Assembly (NCBI RefSeq): GCF_009649845.1
Contig: NZ_WJIE01000004.1
Coordinates: 372,001-436,000 of the forward strand
Length of the DNA: 64,000 nucleotides
Reading direction: 5' to 3'
Source of the DNA: Polyangium spumosum
Lineage (GTDB): Bacteria; Myxococcota_A; Polyangia; Polyangiales; Polyangiaceae
The notes beneath the pieces are model-generated. The model saw only the letters and a program-made list of their open reading frames with translations, did not search any database and had not been told where the DNA came from. The translations under genes were made by a program, and so were the position numbers. This document shows positions 18,060-27,118 of the stretch, one piece after another; position 1 is the stretch's first letter, and each line of letters begins with the position of its first letter.

Positions 18060-20518
18060 GGGGAGGATCGGTGCCGGATCCGGACAAGCTCGTCGTCCTC
18101 AACGCCGTGTTGCGTGTCGCCGCGCGGCACCCGAGCCTGCTCGCGCCTGTGGCGTTCGAGGAGCTCCGGCGCGCGCTCGCGGCGCACATCCCGTTCGCCT
18201 CCCTCGTCGTGCTCCTCCCGGACGACGACGCCCATCAGCGCTTCTACACCGACACGGACAACCCCAAGCTCCCCCGCGACATCCGCTTCGGCGGCCGCAT
18301 CCCCTCGGATCCTGCCTTCTGCCAGCGCGTGTACGTCGAGGTCCGCCCCTTCGTCTGTGACGACGCGAGCCTCGGCAACGCCATGGATCGCGCGGGGTTC
18401 GAGGCCGGCTACCGCTCCTACGTCGGCGTGCCCGTGCGCTCGTCCGGCGACGCGCGTGTGTTCGCCGCGCTCGTCATGTCCTTCCCGCAGCCCGGCGAGG
18501 CGGGGCGCGCGCCGATCGATCTGCTCGAGGAGATCGCGGACATCATCGGCGTCGGCGTCGAGCGCTCGCTCCGGTCGGCGCGTGAGCGCAGGCTCGCGAT
18601 GATCCTCGACACCTCGTGTGACGCGATGCTCGCCTGGGATCGGAGCGGCCGCGTGACCGACGCGAACCGCGCCGCGCTCACGCTCACGGGCCTCTCGCGC
18701 GAGGAGCTCATCGGCCGGCGGATCGGCACGCTCCTCGATCCCGAGCCCGATCCGGCCGTGGGTTTGCCGCAGCCCGACGCGCGCCTCGTGCTCGTCGCGC
18801 GTTTGCCCGACGGCGAGGCGCGCCGCTTGCCCGTGGCTGCGACGGTCACGGCCGTGGAGGACGATCCGCTCGTCGCTTGTCACGCGCTCTTGCGGGACCT
18901 CTCGGCGTGGGAGGCGAACGAGCGTGAGGTCGTCGCGCACCTCGCGCGGATCCGCGAGCTCGAAGAGCAACACCGCACCCTGCTCGACAACGCGCCGCTC
19001 GTCATTTTCCGCCTCGATCCGCGGTCCCTCGAGCTCGTCTACCTGAACCACTGCGCCGAGCGCCTGCTCGGGGTCCCGCTCGACGAGGCGCTGGTCACGC
19101 CGGGCTTCTTGTGCGGCTTGCACGTCGATCCCGAGGGCACCGCCGCGTACGAGGAGGCCGTCCTGCGAGCTCGCGCGGGCATGCGCTCCTCGCCGTACGA
19201 GGCCCGCCTCGCGCGTCGCGGCGCGCACGCGATCACCGCGCGTGGCACGATCTACCCGCTCGTCGGCAAGGGAGGCGAGGTCGTCGCGATCGAGGGCCTC
19301 TTCATGGACGTGAGCGTCGAGCACGCCGCGCGCACGCGCCTCATCCAGGCCGATCGCCTCTCCACGCTGGGCACCCTCGCGGCCGGCGTCGCGCACGAGA
19401 TCAACAACCCCGCCGCGTTCATCCTGCTCGGCCTCGACATGATGGCCCGCATGCTCGACGGCCCCGGCGTGGACCTCGGCCCCACCGTCTCCGAGCAGGT
19501 GCGCAGCATGCTCGGCGAGCTGCGCGACTCCACGCGGCGTATCGTCGACATCGTCCGCGACCTTCGTATGTTCGCCCGTGCTCCTGGTGGCCCGCGTCGC
19601 ATCGCGGTCGACGTGAACCGCACCGTCGAGAGCGCGCTCTCGCTCACGCGGGGTCAGATCATCGAGCGCGCGCGCATCGTCCGCGACCTCGGCGACGTGC
19701 CGCCGGTCCTCATCGACGAGGGCCGCCTCGGGCAGGTGCTCGTGAACCTGCTCGTCAACGCGGCGCAGGCGATCCCGCGCAACGCGCCTGGTGAGCCGGC
19801 GGTCACGGTCACGACGCGCAGCGAAGATCCGCGCACCGTGGAGATCGAGGTGCGCGACACGGGCCTCGGCATCGCGCAGGAGATCCGTGATCGCATCTGG
19901 GATCCCTTCTTCACGACGAAGGAGCCTGGCGCGGGCACGGGGCTCGGGCTCTCGATCAGCCGTGAGATCATCGAGCGCAGCGGCGGGCGCATCTACGTCG
20001 AGAGCCCGATCGAGGGCGAGGAGCTGCCGCACGGCGGAGCGCGCTTCGTGATCGTCTTGCCTGCCGCGGGCCGTGGTGACTCGTCGATCCCGCCGATGCC
20101 CTCGACCCCGCCGCGCTCGATCCGCAGCGGCGTGCGTGTGCTCGTCGTGGAGGACGAGGCGCCGCTCGCGCGTGCGCTCGCCGAGGAGATCGGCCGGGTG
20201 CACGAGGTCACGCTCGCGAGTGGGGCGCAAGGGGCGCTCTCGGCGCTCGGGTCGCAGCGGTTCGACGTGATCCTCTGTGACCTGCGGATGCCTGGCATGA
20301 GCGGCGAGGCGTTTTACGAGAAGGTCGCGGCCGACAGACCCGACGTGGCGAAGCGCTTCGTGTTCATGACGGGCGTGGGTTTCGGCGCCGACGTGGAGCG
20401 GTTCCTGGCGGAGTCGGGGCGTCCGGTGCTCGAGAAGCCGTTCTCGGCGGAGGACGCGCTCTCGGTGATCCAGAAGGTCGTGACGAGGCTCGGGCGGGCG
20501 GCGAATCCGGGGCGGTGA
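18056..20518 (+). CDS. hybrid sensor histidine kinase (GAF-PAS-PAS-HisKA-HATPase-REC)
   Basis: The 820-residue cytosolic kinase reads an unknown signal. Order: GAF-like region (about 20-175, with YVGVPVRSSGDARVFAALV), PAS 1 (about 185-290, LDTSCDAMLAWDRSGRVTDA), PAS 2 (about 310-430, LLDNAPLVIFRLDPRS), HisKA with phospho-acceptor His about 447 in GVAHEINNP, HATPase with VNLLVNAAQA, DTGLGIA and GTGLGLS, then a receiver with phospho-acceptor Asp about 742 in DVILCDLRMPG. All key residues are present. It starts ATGA-overlapped with the zincin gene, so it is the third gene of the lon unit. There is no membrane segment. Confidence 0.92.
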   Translation: MRGGSVPDPDKLVVLNAVLRVAARHPSLLAPVAFEELRRALAAHIPFASLVVLLPDDDAHQRFYTDTDNPKLPRDIRFGGRIPSDPAFCQRVYVEVRPFVCDDASLGNAMDRAGFEAGYRSYVGVPVRSSGDARVFAALVMSFPQPGEAGRAPIDLLEEIADIIGVGVERSLRSARERRLAMILDTSCDAMLAWDRSGRVTDANRAALTLTGLSREELIGRRIGTLLDPEPDPAVGLPQPDARLVLVARLPDGEARRLPVAATVTAVEDDPLVACHALLRDLSAWEANEREVVAHLARIRELEEQHRTLLDNAPLVIFRLDPRSLELVYLNHCAERLLGVPLDEALVTPGFLCGLHVDPEGTAAYEEAVLRARAGMRSSPYEARLARRGAHAITARGTIYPLVGKGGEVVAIEGLFMDVSVEHAARTRLIQADRLSTLGTLAAGVAHEINNPAAFILLGLDMMARMLDGPGVDLGPTVSEQVRSMLGELRDSTRRIVDIVRDLRMFARAPGGPRRIAVDVNRTVESALSLTRGQIIERARIVRDLGDVPPVLIDEGRLGQVLVNLLVNAAQAIPRNAPGEPAVTVTTRSEDPRTVEIEVRDTGLGIAQEIRDRIWDPFFTTKEPGAGTGLGLSISREIIERSGGRIYVESPIEGEELPHGGARFVIVLPAAGRGDSSIPPMPSTPPRSIRSGVRVLVVEDEAPLARALAEEIGRVHEVTLASGAQGALSALGSQRFDVILCDLRMPGMSGEAFYEKVAADRPDVAKRFVFMTGVGFGADVERFLAESGRPVLEKPFSAEDALSVIQKVVTRLGRAANPGR

Positions 20519-20527
20519 GGGGGGCGG

Positions 20528-21241
20528 TCAGCCGCCGGTGGGGCTGCCGGGCGGGGGGGAGGTCTTGCCGTCCTTTTGCATTGCCTCGAGGGTGTCGAGG
20601 TAACCGAACACCTTGGCCTCGAGGTCCCTGGGCAGCGCCGGGTTTTTCTTGATTTCGCGGACCAGATCGTCGCGCAGTCGCCCGAGCACGCCGACGGCGC
20701 TCGATCGGAGCTGAGCGGCCTGCTTCCGGGCGGCTTTGGGCACGTCGGCGCGGTCGCTGAGGGCGTAATGGATTTGCTCGCCGGCATCGAGGAAACCTTT
20801 TGCGGCGTCGAGCAGCGTGCCGCCATTGGCGAGGGGGAAGTGCTCGAGGTCCTTTTTCATGGAGACGAGCAGGGGTTTCCGCTCGATGGCGCGGTCGGCC
20901 TGGACGGCGTAGGACGCGCTGAGCTCGACCATTTGAGGGATGAACGCGGCGCGGATCCGCTGCGCGGCCTCGACGGTCGAGGGGATCGCGCTGGGCAATC
21001 GCAGATAGACCTCGGTCGTGAGATAAATGGCGGCGCCGAATCCATCGTGCGTGTCGTTGAGGGTATCGAGCGTCGCGGCGAGGGGCGCGCCGGTGAGGGC
21101 GGGCGGGAGGGCCTCGATGGCGGCGAGCTGCTCTTCGAGGTCGGTTTCGTAATACGCGCCGGCCTTGGACAGGAGGAGGTCGGGCCGGCGCTTGTCGAGC
21201 AGGTCCCGGAGGACGAGCTTGACGGAGGTGAGGGTCAACAT
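20528..21241 (-). CDS. unrecognised all-helical protein
   Basis: The 237-residue product starts at ATG 21241 (MLTLTSVKLVLRDLLDKRRP). It has no signal peptide and looks all-helical, with repeated hydrophobic heptads and a stretch EAAQRIRAAFIPQMVELSAS. It ends in a Pro/Gly/Ser-rich tail (TSPPPGSPTGG). I do not recognise a family. It is convergent with the hybrid kinase, 9 bp apart, and its upstream region contains the 43-bp tandem array, which may influence its expression. Confidence 0.65.
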   Translation of the reverse strand: MLTLTSVKLVLRDLLDKRRPDLLLSKAGAYYETDLEEQLAAIEALPPALTGAPLAATLDTLNDTHDGFGAAIYLTTEVYLRLPSAIPSTVEAAQRIRAAFIPQMVELSASYAVQADRAIERKPLLVSMKKDLEHFPLANGGTLLDAAKGFLDAGEQIHYALSDRADVPKAARKQAAQLRSSAVGVLGRLRDDLVREIKKNPALPRDLEAKVFGYLDTLEAMQKDGKTSPPPGSPTGG

Positions 21242-21306
21242 GGGGGCGGAGTGTACGGAGAATGTGTGGGACGGACAGCAAAAGATGGCGTCGACGGCGT
21301 GCTCAG

Positions 21307-21532
21307 GCGAGTCGGGGTGGCTCGGGGGTGCGGTCGACGGCACGGGCAGGCGAGTCGGGGTCGCTCAGGTGTGCGGTCGCTCGCACAAGTGAGCGAGTCG
21401 GGGCAGGGGGATGGGGCGGTCGACGGTAGGGGCGGGCGAGTCGGGGTAGGGTGGCGGGGCGGTCGACGGCATGAGCGGGCGAGTTGGGGCAGGGTGGGGA
21501 GGCGGTCGACGGTAGGGGCGGGCGAGGTGGGG
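21307..21532. repeat. 43-bp tandem repeat array, five units plus partial ends
   Basis: Five consecutive 43-bp units (21307-21521) plus an 11-bp partial begin with GCGAGTCGGGG (or one-base variants) and, except for unit 2, contain GCGGTCGACGG about two thirds along. Another half-unit with GTCGACGGCG precedes them around 21290-21306. Units 3-5 are the most alike. The unit length is not a multiple of three, so the array is not a coding repeat. It fills most of the gene-free stretch 21242-21547 between two leftward genes; I see nothing else there. Confidence 0.85.
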
Positions 21533-21547
21533 TGATTGCAGGGCGCC

Positions 21548-22816
21548 TCAGCCCCCGCCGCCCATCTCCTCCCAAAGCGCCTCATCCCCCAACCCCGCCG
21601 CCCGCTCCGCGTCCGCCCGCGCCTCGTCCACCCGCCCCATCCGCAACAAAGCCCGCCCCCGCCACACGAATGCCGTCGCGTCCTCCGGATCGGCCGCAAT
21701 CGCCCGCTCCGCGTCCGCGATACACGCTGCGTCGTCCCCCTGATCGAAATGCGCCTCCGCCCGATTCGACAGCACACGCGCCACCTCGGGCGACAGCTCC
21801 AGCGAGCTCGTGTAATCGGCGATCGCCCCCTCCACGTCGCCCACGAGGTGCCGCGCGATTCCACGCGTATCGAATGCGTCCGCCTCCGGCTCCAGGTAAA
21901 TCGCCCACGACGCGTCCGTGATCGCTCGATCGAATTCGCCCGCTTCCAGCCACGCCGTCGCGCTCGCTCGGTACGCCGCCGCGATCGCCCCCGCGTCGCG
22001 CACGCCCCACGTCCACGCGCGCGCTTGTCGCGTGTCCTCGAGCGCGTCCGCGATCCGCTCCTCCTCCAGCGCTTGCAGCGCCGAGTCCGTGTGCACGACC
22101 ATCTGCTCGATCCGCGTCGCCTCCGGCTCCGCGAGCACCGTCGATTCGAGCCGGTCCATGAAACGTGGCCCCGAGGCTCCCTCGTCGAACTCGTAAAACA
22201 CCGGCTCGTCCTCGACCGTGAACACGGGCATGTCGTGCGCGACCGCGAAGGCCAGAGCGACGAGGCCAAAGGCGTGCGCGTCGGACGGGACCGAGAGGTA
22301 ACGGCCGAGCGGCGTGTCCGGGTCGAGGTCGAAGAGACGCGCGAGCAGATCCTCCGTGCCGAGCTCACGCAACGACGCCAGCGAGAGCGGCTCCTGCTCC
22401 GGCAGCGCCGCGTGGATCGCCGCGAGAAGCGCGTCCCACTCGTCCTTGCGTAGCTCCCACACGAAGGGAAGCGACCAGCGCACGCGCGCGCCCTCGTGGC
22501 CCTTCTCCAGCAGCGATCGGATGTGCCCGTCCGCGCGCCGAAGCGTGGACAGGAGGTGGCCGAGCACGAGGTCGAGGTCCGCCGTCGAGGGCAACGTGAC
22601 GAGGTCCTCGCCGTACGGCAAAAAGAGCCGCGGCGCCGCCTCGCCGAGCGACGAGAAGAACGCGTCGTCGTCCTCGAGCGGCGCTCCCTCGGCGTCCACG
22701 AGCTCGAAGCGCGGCGCGCAGAACATCCGCCCGACCCCGAGGACGTGCTCCAGGAGCGGAAAGGTTGCGAAGCTGCGGAACTCGAAATCCGCGTCACCGA
22801 GGAGGGAATGGCCCAT
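21548..22816 (-). CDS. TPR protein with unrecognised N-terminal domain
   Basis: The 422-residue product starts at ATG 22816 (MGHSLLGDADFEFRSFATF). The N-terminal 210 residues are acidic and alpha/beta with no motif I know (VGRMFCAPRFELVDAEG). The C-terminal 180 residues are TPR-like: AYRASATAWLEAGEFDRAI, TRGIARHLVGDVEGAIADY and RAEAHFDQGDDAACIADAE. There is no signal peptide. It is divergent from the large kinase at 22998 and may share its control region of 181 bp. A scaffolding role is possible but unproven. Confidence 0.7.
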   Translation of the reverse strand: MGHSLLGDADFEFRSFATFPLLEHVLGVGRMFCAPRFELVDAEGAPLEDDDAFFSSLGEAAPRLFLPYGEDLVTLPSTADLDLVLGHLLSTLRRADGHIRSLLEKGHEGARVRWSLPFVWELRKDEWDALLAAIHAALPEQEPLSLASLRELGTEDLLARLFDLDPDTPLGRYLSVPSDAHAFGLVALAFAVAHDMPVFTVEDEPVFYEFDEGASGPRFMDRLESTVLAEPEATRIEQMVVHTDSALQALEEERIADALEDTRQARAWTWGVRDAGAIAAAYRASATAWLEAGEFDRAITDASWAIYLEPEADAFDTRGIARHLVGDVEGAIADYTSSLELSPEVARVLSNRAEAHFDQGDDAACIADAERAIAADPEDATAFVWRGRALLRMGRVDEARADAERAAGLGDEALWEEMGGGG

Positions 22817-22997
22817 GCGACGCGCGCATCATGGCCCCGCACAAGGTGCGCGAGCAAGGGGGGGAGCCGTGCTCCGCCGGAGCTTTCGCCATGGTGTCGG
22901 TTCTGACCACGAGCCGCCCAGAACGATCCTCGGACGCGCCCAGGGCCCCGAAATGACTTGGATGATTGCGCATCGGCCCGGATAGAATTCCTCCGCG

Positions 22998-25900
22998 ATG
23001 TTGAAGCCAGGGATGCGAGTCGCCGCGCGCTTCGAGCTCGAAGACCACACGATTTCGGGCGGGATGGCCACGATCTACCGCGCGCGGGACCTCGAGACGG
23101 GCGCCGTGGTCGCGGTCAAGGTCCTCGGCGGACGGAACGTGCGCGAGATGGAGCGCTTCTCCGCCGAGGCCGTCTTGCTCGCCGAGCTGAGGCATCCGGG
23201 CATCGTCCGGTACGTCTCCCACGGCTCCTTGCCCGAAGGAGAGCTCTTCCTCGTCATGGAGTGGCTCGAAGGCGAGGACCTCTCCGACAGGCTCGCGCGC
23301 GGACGCTTGCCCCTCGACGAGGCCGTCCGGCTCGCGAGGCGCGTCGCAGACGCGCTCGGCGCAGCACACGCGCGCGGGATCGTCCACCGCGACGTCAAGC
23401 CGAGCAACGTGTTCCTGCCGCGCGGCGACGTGGACGAGGCGAAGCTGCTCGACTTCGGCATCGCGCGCCTCGGTTACGGAAGGACGCTCGCGACACGCAC
23501 GGGCACGCTGCTCGGCACGCCCGGGTACATGGCCCCCGAGCAGGCGCAGGGGCGCAAGGACGTCGACGCGCGCGCCGACGTGTTCTCGCTCGGCGCGATG
23601 CTCTTCGAGTGCTTGACCGGGCGGCCCGCGTTCGCCTCGGAGCAGCTCATGGCGACGCTCTCGCGCATCCTGTTCGAGGAGCCGCCGCGCGTGCGCACGA
23701 TCCGCAGCGAGACGCCGGCCGCGCTCGACATGCTCGTCACGTCGATGCTCTGCAAGGATCCCGCAGGGCGGATGCGCGACGGCGCCATGGTCGTCGCCGC
23801 GATCGACGCGCTCGATCCGCTTCCCGGAGGCCCGCCGTCGAGCGAGCTCGTGCACTCCTCCGTGATGAGCAGGCCCGCGATCACCGTGCGCGAGCAGCAG
23901 CTCCTCTGCGTCGTGCTCGCGACGAGCACGTACTCGAAGACGATCGCCGACGGAGACTCCACCGCGACGGACGTGACGCTGACGCCGGGCATGATGGCCG
24001 AGGCCATCATGCGCAGGAGCCTGCCGAGCCTGCCCGGCGACGCGGTGAGCGCCACCGCGGGCACGCTCGACGATCTGAACGGCGTCGCGGCGGCGTACGG
24101 CGGCAAGCTCGAGCGGCTCGTCGACGGCTCGCTGCTCGCGGTGTTCTCGGGCGCGGCGGCCGCGATCGATCTGGCCGCGCGCGCGGCGCGGGCCGCGATC
24201 GCGCTCCGTGAGCTCCTGCCGAGCGTGCCGATCGCCGTGGCGACGGGGCGCGGGCTCGTGGCCCAGCAGCTCCCGATCGGCGAGGCCGCGGAGTCGGCCG
24301 CGCGCACGCTCTCGGGGGCGCGCCGCGAGGGCGCGCGCATGGAGGGGCGCGTGTTCGTCGACGAGGTGACGGCGGGCCTGCTCGACGCGCGCTTCGACGT
24401 GCGCGAGGAGGGGCAGACGCGGGTGCTCGAGGCCGTGCGGGATCGCGCCGACGCGGCGCGCACGCTGCTCGGCAAGCCGAGCCCGTGCGTGGGGCGCGAG
24501 CGCGAGATCGGCACGCTCGTCGCGATCATGGAGGAGAGCATCGCGGAGCCGATCGCGCGTGTCGCGCTGGTGACGGGGCCCGCGGGCGTCGGCAAGTCGC
24601 GCGTCGCGACCGAGGTGCTGCGCAGGCTCGACGCGGCGGGGCACGACCTCGAGGTGTGGGTCGCGCGTGGTGATCCCATGTCCGCGGGCTCGACGTTCGG
24701 CATGCTCGCGCAGATCATCCGCACCGCCGCGAACATCGAGGTCGGCGCGCTCGCGGCCGTGCAAGAGGAGCGGTTGCTCGCGCGTGTCTCCTCGTGCGCG
24801 CCGCCCGAGGACGTCGTGCGCGTGACCGTGTTCCTCGGCGAGATCCTCGGCCTGCGTCTGCCGGCGGAGCGCAGCCACCTGCTCGCCGCGGCCCGCGCGG
24901 ACGCGATGCTGATGGGTGATCAGATGCGCCGCGCGTTCGAGGACTGGCTCTTCGCCGAGTGCACCAAGAAGCCCGTGCTGCTCATGCTCGACGATCTGCA
25001 TTTCGGCGATCTGCCGACGGTGCGGCTCATCGACGCGGCGCTGCGCCACGCGCGGGAGAAGCCGCTCAGCGTGCTCGCGCTCGCGCGCCCCGAGATCTCG
25101 CGCGTCTTCCCGCGCCTCTGGGAGGAGCGGGGCATGCAGGAGGTGCGGCTCGGCGAGCTCGGGCGGCGGGCGAGCGAGCAGCTCTGCAAGGTCTGGCTCG
25201 GCAACACCGTCTCGTCGGAGCTCATGGCGCGTATCATCGAGCGCGCCGCGGGTAACCCGTTTTACCTCGAGGAGATCGTGCGCGCGGTGGCCTCGGGCCG
25301 CGGCGACGCGCTGCCGGGCACGGTGCTCGCGATGGTGCAGGCGCGCCTCGAGGACATCGAGTCCGTCGAGCGCCGCATCCTGCGCGCCGCGAGCGTGTTT
25401 GGTGATCTCTTCTGGCCCGCGGGCGTGGCCGCGCTGGTCGGCGGCGAGAAAAAAGAGGGCTCGGTGCGCGAGGCGCTCGCGAGCCTCGTCGAGCGCGAGC
25501 TCGTCGTGCGCCGGACCTCGCGCCGCTTCCTCGAGCAAGAGGACCACGCCTTCCGCAACGCGCTCGTCCGCGAGGCGGCGTACGCGACGCTGACGGACGC
25601 CGACCGCATGCTCGGCCATCGCCTCGCGGCGGCGTGGCTCGAGTCGACCGGCGAGACCGAGGCGATGGTGCTCGCGCAGCACCACGAGCTCGGCGGCGAT
25701 CTGCTACGCGCGGCCTCGTGGTACGGGCGCGCCGCGGAGACGGCGCTCGGCGGCAGCGACTTCGAGGCGGTGATCGAGCGGAGCGAGCGCGCCATCCAGT
25801 GCGGCGCGCACGGCGAGGAGCTCGGCCGCCTGCGGCTGCGCCAGGCCGAGGCCTACCGCTGGCAAGGCAAGTTCCAGGAGGCCGAGGAGCGTGGCCTCGA

Positions 25901-26984
25901 GGCGATCCAGATCCTGCCCGCGGGCAGCGATCCGTGGCTCTTCGCGGTCGGCGAGATGGCGAGCGTGTTCGGCAAGCTCGGCAGCGTCGAGCGCGTGGAG
26001 GTCCTCGGCGACGCGCTTCTCACGGTGGCGTGTATGCAGGAGGCGCCCGCGAGCGACGGGCACATCGCGGCGCTCTCGCGCACCTCGACGGCGGCGCTCC
26101 TGCTCGGCAAGAACGAGCTCGCGGAGGCGCTCTACAAGGAGCTCGAGCGCCTCGGCGGCGGCTCCGACAAGCCGCTGTCGATCGGCTGGATCGAGCGCGC
26201 GCGGGCGTTCCGTGCGCCGTTCGTGGGCGAGACGGGCGCGTCGGCGCGTTACTTCGCGCTCTCGGCCGAGGGCTTCGAGAAGGCGGGCGACGTGCGCAAC
26301 GCGTGCCTGCAGCGCGCGAACTACGGCGCGTCGTGCCTCGAGGTCGGCGACTGGGGCGGCGCGGAGAAGGCGCTCGTGCCGGCGATCGTCGACGCGGAGC
26401 GCATGGGCGCGAAGCACATCGTCTCGTCGGCGCAACGCGACCTCGGCTACGCGCTCGCGCGGATGGGCCGGCTCGAGGAGGCGAAGACGCTCGTGGAGCA
26501 GGCCGTCGCAGAGTTCGCGGCGCACGGCGATCGGCGCCTCGAAGGCGTGGGCCGCGACGAGCTCGCGACGATCCACCTGATGATGGGTGATGTCGCGGAG
26601 GCGGAGGCGGAGGCGAGGCGCGCGGTGGATCGGCTCTCGGTCGCGCCGCCGTACCTCTGCCACGGGCAGGCGACGCTCGCGCGGGTGCTGCTCGCCGTGG
26701 GCCACGTGGAGGAGGCGCTCGCGAACGCGCGCGCGTCGCGCAAGCTGCTGACGGAGGTCGGCGCGCTCGAGGAAGGCGAGGGGCTCGTGCGGCTGATCCT
26801 GGCGCGCGCGCTCGACGCGTCGGGCCAGGTGGAGGAGGCGCGCGCCGTGCTCGAAGAGGCCGTGCAGGAGATCGAGCGGCGCACGACGACGATCGCGGAC
26901 GCCGAGGCGCGGCGCACGTTCGTCGTGATCCCCGAGCACGTGGAGACACGCGAGCTCGCGAAGGCCTGGGGGATCACGGGCTGA
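22998..26984 (+). CDS. Ser/Thr protein kinase fused to cyclase-like, AAA ATPase and TPR domains
   Basis: The 1328-residue protein has a Hanks-type kinase at 1-275: Gly loop ISGGMATIYRA, VAVKVLG, HRDVKPSN near 131, DFGIARLG and GTPGYMAPEQ. A region around 295-490 resembles a class III nucleotide-cyclase fold (LLCVVLATSTYSK, RLVDGSLLAVFSG) but lacks the metal-binding Asp pair, so it is probably non-catalytic. An AAA/STAND-like ATPase follows, with Walker A GPAGVGKSR near 527 and LLMLDDLHFGDLP. The last 550 residues are TPR repeats. The layout is that of PknK/LuxR-adaptor style myxobacterial kinases. It is likely cytosolic, responding through oligomerisation. Confidence 0.9.
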   Translation: MLKPGMRVAARFELEDHTISGGMATIYRARDLETGAVVAVKVLGGRNVREMERFSAEAVLLAELRHPGIVRYVSHGSLPEGELFLVMEWLEGEDLSDRLARGRLPLDEAVRLARRVADALGAAHARGIVHRDVKPSNVFLPRGDVDEAKLLDFGIARLGYGRTLATRTGTLLGTPGYMAPEQAQGRKDVDARADVFSLGAMLFECLTGRPAFASEQLMATLSRILFEEPPRVRTIRSETPAALDMLVTSMLCKDPAGRMRDGAMVVAAIDALDPLPGGPPSSELVHSSVMSRPAITVREQQLLCVVLATSTYSKTIADGDSTATDVTLTPGMMAEAIMRRSLPSLPGDAVSATAGTLDDLNGVAAAYGGKLERLVDGSLLAVFSGAAAAIDLAARAARAAIALRELLPSVPIAVATGRGLVAQQLPIGEAAESAARTLSGARREGARMEGRVFVDEVTAGLLDARFDVREEGQTRVLEAVRDRADAARTLLGKPSPCVGREREIGTLVAIMEESIAEPIARVALVTGPAGVGKSRVATEVLRRLDAAGHDLEVWVARGDPMSAGSTFGMLAQIIRTAANIEVGALAAVQEERLLARVSSCAPPEDVVRVTVFLGEILGLRLPAERSHLLAAARADAMLMGDQMRRAFEDWLFAECTKKPVLLMLDDLHFGDLPTVRLIDAALRHAREKPLSVLALARPEISRVFPRLWEERGMQEVRLGELGRRASEQLCKVWLGNTVSSELMARIIERAAGNPFYLEEIVRAVASGRGDALPGTVLAMVQARLEDIESVERRILRAASVFGDLFWPAGVAALVGGEKKEGSVREALASLVERELVVRRTSRRFLEQEDHAFRNALVREAAYATLTDADRMLGHRLAAAWLESTGETEAMVLAQHHELGGDLLRAASWYGRAAETALGGSDFEAVIERSERAIQCGAHGEELGRLRLRQAEAYRWQGKFQEAEERGLEAIQILPAGSDPWLFAVGEMASVFGKLGSVERVEVLGDALLTVACMQEAPASDGHIAALSRTSTAALLLGKNELAEALYKELERLGGGSDKPLSIGWIERARAFRAPFVGETGASARYFALSAEGFEKAGDVRNACLQRANYGASCLEVGDWGGAEKALVPAIVDAERMGAKHIVSSAQRDLGYALARMGRLEEAKTLVEQAVAEFAAHGDRRLEGVGRDELATIHLMMGDVAEAEAEARRAVDRLSVAPPYLCHGQATLARVLLAVGHVEEALANARASRKLLTEVGALEEGEGLVRLILARALDASGQVEEARAVLEEAVQEIERRTTTIADAEARRTFVVIPEHVETRELAKAWGITG

Positions 26985-26996
26985 TCACTCGAGTGA
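26985..26996. promoter_or_regulatory. 12-bp perfect palindrome after the kinase stop
   Basis: TCACTCGAGTGA directly follows the stop of the large kinase gene and is a perfect palindrome. It is not followed by a T-run. A protein-binding site or the core of a weak terminator are both possible. Confidence 0.3.
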
Positions 26997-27022
26997 CCAC
27001 GTTTGCGCGCGGCGGGCGCGTC

Positions 27023-27052
27023 TTGCGGAGCTCGTACGAGGTCGGATAAAAC
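27023..27052 (+). promoter_or_regulatory. candidate promoter with operator-like palindrome for the PAS-STAS gene
   Basis: TTGCGG (27023-27028) and TAAAAC (27047-27052) are separated by 18 bp. The spacer contains the perfect 10-bp palindrome CTCGTACGAG (27031-27040), a position where a bound dimer would block polymerase. The inverted pair GCCGGGC/GCCCGGC lies at 27062-27082 in the leader. Confidence 0.35.
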
Positions 27053-27118
27053 GGATGTTTGGCCGGGCGAACTCCGCCCGGCGTTCGTCCCGGTACGGGC
27101 ATGGCAGGAGGTCCTCGC

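Noticed and set aside
21235-22857. Ser/Arg-rich leftward frame over the 43-bp repeat and TPR gene
   Set aside because: It is a shadow of the TPR protein in another frame; composition is typical of GC-rich antisense reading.
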